Of a stretch of DNA of 33,486 nt, positions 31,917-33,486 are shown one piece after another. Source of the DNA: Sedimentisphaerales bacterium (GTDB taxonomy: Bacteria; Planctomycetota; Phycisphaerae; Sedimentisphaerales; UBA12454); contig JAFGGI010000002.1 of assembly GCA_016930635.1 (NCBI GenBank), forward strand, positions 1 through 33,486. The letters run 5' to 3'. A program made the position numbers and the translations under genes. Positions within the stretch are counted from its first letter, which is position 1; each line of letters begins with the position of its first letter. The notes below the pieces were generated by a model that ran no database searches, had not been told where the DNA came from, and saw only the letters and a program-made list of their open reading frames with translations.

Positions 31917-32879
31917 TTAGAGGAAATTTTTGATAATTCCAGCCGAATGTATAGCTACCACCATTAAATAGTCCAAATCGCTGAGGCTATAGTGTTTATG
32001 TACCATGGCATTATCTACATATAACACACCGAAACAGCCTTTTGTGGTTTTGATGCTCGCTATCATGGCAGAGCGTATCCTCTCTTTTGCTTCGATTTCT
32101 GCTGAGACTTGTGGAAGGACCAGCGACTGGCCTCTTTGGAAAGTCTGTGTAATTCTCTCATTCAGCATTATGTCATTTAGTTCCACAGGTTGTCCATCGC
32201 GTCTTTTGCCGAACTGGAAGGTTATTGGTCCGGTTTTTTGGCTTCTCAGGCCGCACCATACCCGAAAAGCAGTAAACTGCTGGATAGATGTATCGATTAT
32301 AGTTTTCACCAGTTCGTCAAGGTCTTTGGCCTTGCCGAAGGACTCAACAGCCTGGGCAAAATCTGTTAGTCTTCTTGCGGCTAATCTCATTGCTGGGGCA
32401 TGCTCACGGTCCGGCTTTCTTACAACTACTTCGTCACGAGGTGTTGACAGAGTTGCTGCTTCTGCTACTCCTACTCCTGAGGTTTCGTCTTCTTCTTCGT
32501 CTTCTTCTTCCTCAAGTGCAGGCTGATCTAAAGGAACCGTTTCTGCGCCGGCAGCATCAAACTTGTCATCTATCTCGTCTTCGCCAAGCAACTCGATCTC
32601 TATAGTAAAATCAGCTATCTGTACTACATCGCCGCTTTTGATCTTGGCTTTATGTATGGCCTCACAGTTCAGATATGTCTTATTGGCTGAATCCAGATCT
32701 TCAATGGTCCACTTGCCGCTCTTGAGGTCTATCATCGCGTGCTGACGGGATATAGCCATATCGGGCAGAACGACATCAACATCCGGCTTTCTGCCGATAT
32801 AAATAGGGGTAGTATCGAGTGTAAGCTCATTTACAGCTTTGTAGTTACGTTTCACCGTCAGATGTATCGATTTTGGCAT
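31917..32879 (-). CDS. FHA-GAF signalling protein
   Basis: The 320-residue cytosolic protein has an N-terminal FHA domain (about 22-98), which binds phosphothreonine peptides: IGRKPDVDVVLPD with Gly29-Arg30, SRQH (44-47), and DLDSANKTYLN in place of the usual DLGSTNGTYVN. A very acidic linker (about 120-133) leads to a helical stretch and a GAF domain (about 180-318) ending in GVLYVDNAMVHKHYSLSDLDYLMVVA. FHA-GAF architectures are usual in signalling modules tied to Ser/Thr kinases or guanylate/adenylate cyclases; no output domain is present here. ATG at 32879. The ligand of the GAF domain is unknown. Confidence 0.9.
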   Translation of the reverse strand: MPKSIHLTVKRNYKAVNELTLDTTPIYIGRKPDVDVVLPDMAISRQHAMIDLKSGKWTIEDLDSANKTYLNCEAIHKAKIKSGDVVQIADFTIEIELLGEDEIDDKFDAAGAETVPLDQPALEEEEDEEEDETSGVGVAEAATLSTPRDEVVVRKPDREHAPAMRLAARRLTDFAQAVESFGKAKDLDELVKTIIDTSIQQFTAFRVWCGLRSQKTGPITFQFGKRRDGQPVELNDIMLNERITQTFQRGQSLVLPQVSAEIEAKERIRSAMIASIKTTKGCFGVLYVDNAMVHKHYSLSDLDYLMVVAIHSAGIIKNFL

Positions 32880-32922
32880 AGTCAGGCCCTTTGCTAAAAT
32901 AACAAAAACATCCTATACCATC

Positions 32923-32951
32923 ACAATACCATAATTCAGACCGAAATGCAA
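32923..32951 (-). promoter_or_regulatory. Possible promoter of the FHA-GAF gene
   Basis: On the minus strand TTGCAT (32951-32946), 17 bp, TATTGT (32928-32923), about 44 bp before the start codon. Match is moderate. Confidence 0.35.
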
Positions 32952-32969
32952 CCGTTTTAATGGCGATAT

Positions 32970-33486
32970 TTAGCTAAAAATAGAGGGTTTGTCCTGATGA
33001 AGACCTGATAAGGCGACAAATCTGACAGCCATTATCTGAGCAAACAGGGATACAAATTGCACTACGATGTTAAGCAGAGGCCTGATCAGGTGTTGGCAGG
33101 ATATCTGTTCTGAGCATCTTGTCGGGCCTGGAAAGAATAACGGCAGGAATATCCAGATAAGAGAAACTGCTAATAACGGCCTGGCCTTTAGTAATTTGAT
33201 TTGCCGTATAAGGCTAAAACTTTTAAAAAGTTCGCAATCCAGAACAATTATTATTGCCGGGGCCAATACAATTGGTTTGATAAATAATAATCGTGCAACA
33301 ACTGGAGCTGCTCTATGAAGATATATCACCTGGTTTATATCTGTAAATAATTTAGAGATATGACCGGTAAGATACGATGCAAATATAAGGAGGGCTGCAT
33401 ATAAAATATAAAATCTTAAAAGTCTTGAGAAAAAATGTTTACCTGCTTTTGTAAGGTTTGAAATTGATTGGCGTTTTTTCTGCTCA
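32970..33486 (-). CDS. Multi-pass membrane protein, 5' end beyond the window
   Basis: A minus-strand frame ends with TAA at 32972-32970 and stays open to the right edge, giving at least 171 residues with the N-terminus missing. The visible part has about four hydrophobic segments (around FYILYAALLIFASYL, LLFIKPIVLAPAIIIVL, LLAVSLIWIFLPLFF and NIVVQFVSLFAQIMAV) between basic loops. An internal GTG at 33329 could be mistaken for the start, but the coding-like sequence with a membrane helix continues upstream of it. I do not recognise the family. A plus-strand frame at 33067-33318 overlaps it and looks like its shadow. Confidence 0.55.
   Translation of the reverse strand, partial: EQKKRQSISNLTKAGKHFFSRLLRFYILYAALLIFASYLTGHISKLFTDINQVIYLHRAAPVVARLLFIKPIVLAPAIIIVLDCELFKSFSLIRQIKLLKARPLLAVSLIWIFLPLFFPGPTRCSEQISCQHLIRPLLNIVVQFVSLFAQIMAVRFVALSGLHQDKPSIFS

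Noticed and set aside
33067-33318. Plus-strand frame of 83 codons at the right edge
   Set aside because: The minus-strand frame over the same DNA is longer, stays open to the edge and encodes plausible membrane helices; the plus frame has neither motif nor ribosome site.

Overview
The window looks like a chromosomal segment of a Gram-negative-type bacterium, most likely a planctomycete of the class Phycisphaerae. This is an inference from style and content, not from a database match. The clues are two large secreted proteins ending in dockerin-like DxDxDGxVxxxD...WL tails, a GLUG-repeat secreted protein, an exported HEAT-repeat protein, lipoprotein machinery (Lnt plus a lipobox protein), a peptidoglycan/division gene set, and intergenic regions filled with short periodic repeats. 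There is no phage, insertion sequence or CRISPR array.

Layout. Positions 1-346 hold a string of small hairpins and no gene. A minus-strand MntA/HepT toxin-antitoxin pair follows (347-974), with a promoter so close to the mntA start that the mRNA may be leaderless. A rightward block runs from 1184 to 11006: a beta-class DNA methyltransferase overlapping lnt, an exported HEAT-repeat protein, then a cell-elongation cluster made of a membrane coiled-coil protein, a 54-residue membrane protein, mreB, mreC, mreD and a class B PBP2. It meets a leftward division (dcw-type) cluster tail to tail, with the two transpeptidase genes sharing 16 bp. That cluster is read from mraZ leftward: mraZ, a 69-residue unknown, rsmH, a two-LysM membrane protein, an FtsL-like protein and ftsI. 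A good candidate MraZ operator (TGGNN repeats exactly 10 bp apart) lies upstream of mraZ.

From 15.5 to 18.4 kb there is a repeat-rich stretch and a large GLUG/dockerin secreted protein on the minus strand. Then come tRNA-Gly(TCC), the proA-proB proline operon, tRNA-Leu(CAA), a metallo-beta-lactamase-fold protein with one altered zinc ligand, and a full-length SMC on the minus strand. The right end carries a 1314-residue secreted protein with a caspase-like/DUF6345-like GHG...C core, a minus-strand lipoprotein fusing a FlgI (flagellar P-ring)-like domain to HEAT repeats with no flagellar neighbours, an FHA-GAF protein, and a multi-pass membrane protein cut by the window edge.

How the genes fit together. 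The core theme is the envelope: MreBCD-PBP2 for side-wall growth, MraZ/RsmH/FtsL/FtsI for septation, Lnt for lipoprotein maturation, and SMC for chromosome segregation. The least familiar parts are the FlgI-HEAT lipoprotein, the secreted GHG/Cys protein, the MreC-shaped protein ahead of mreB, and a family of 7-bp-periodic degenerate repeats in at least six intergenic places. No computation was run; domain calls come from reading motifs by eye.
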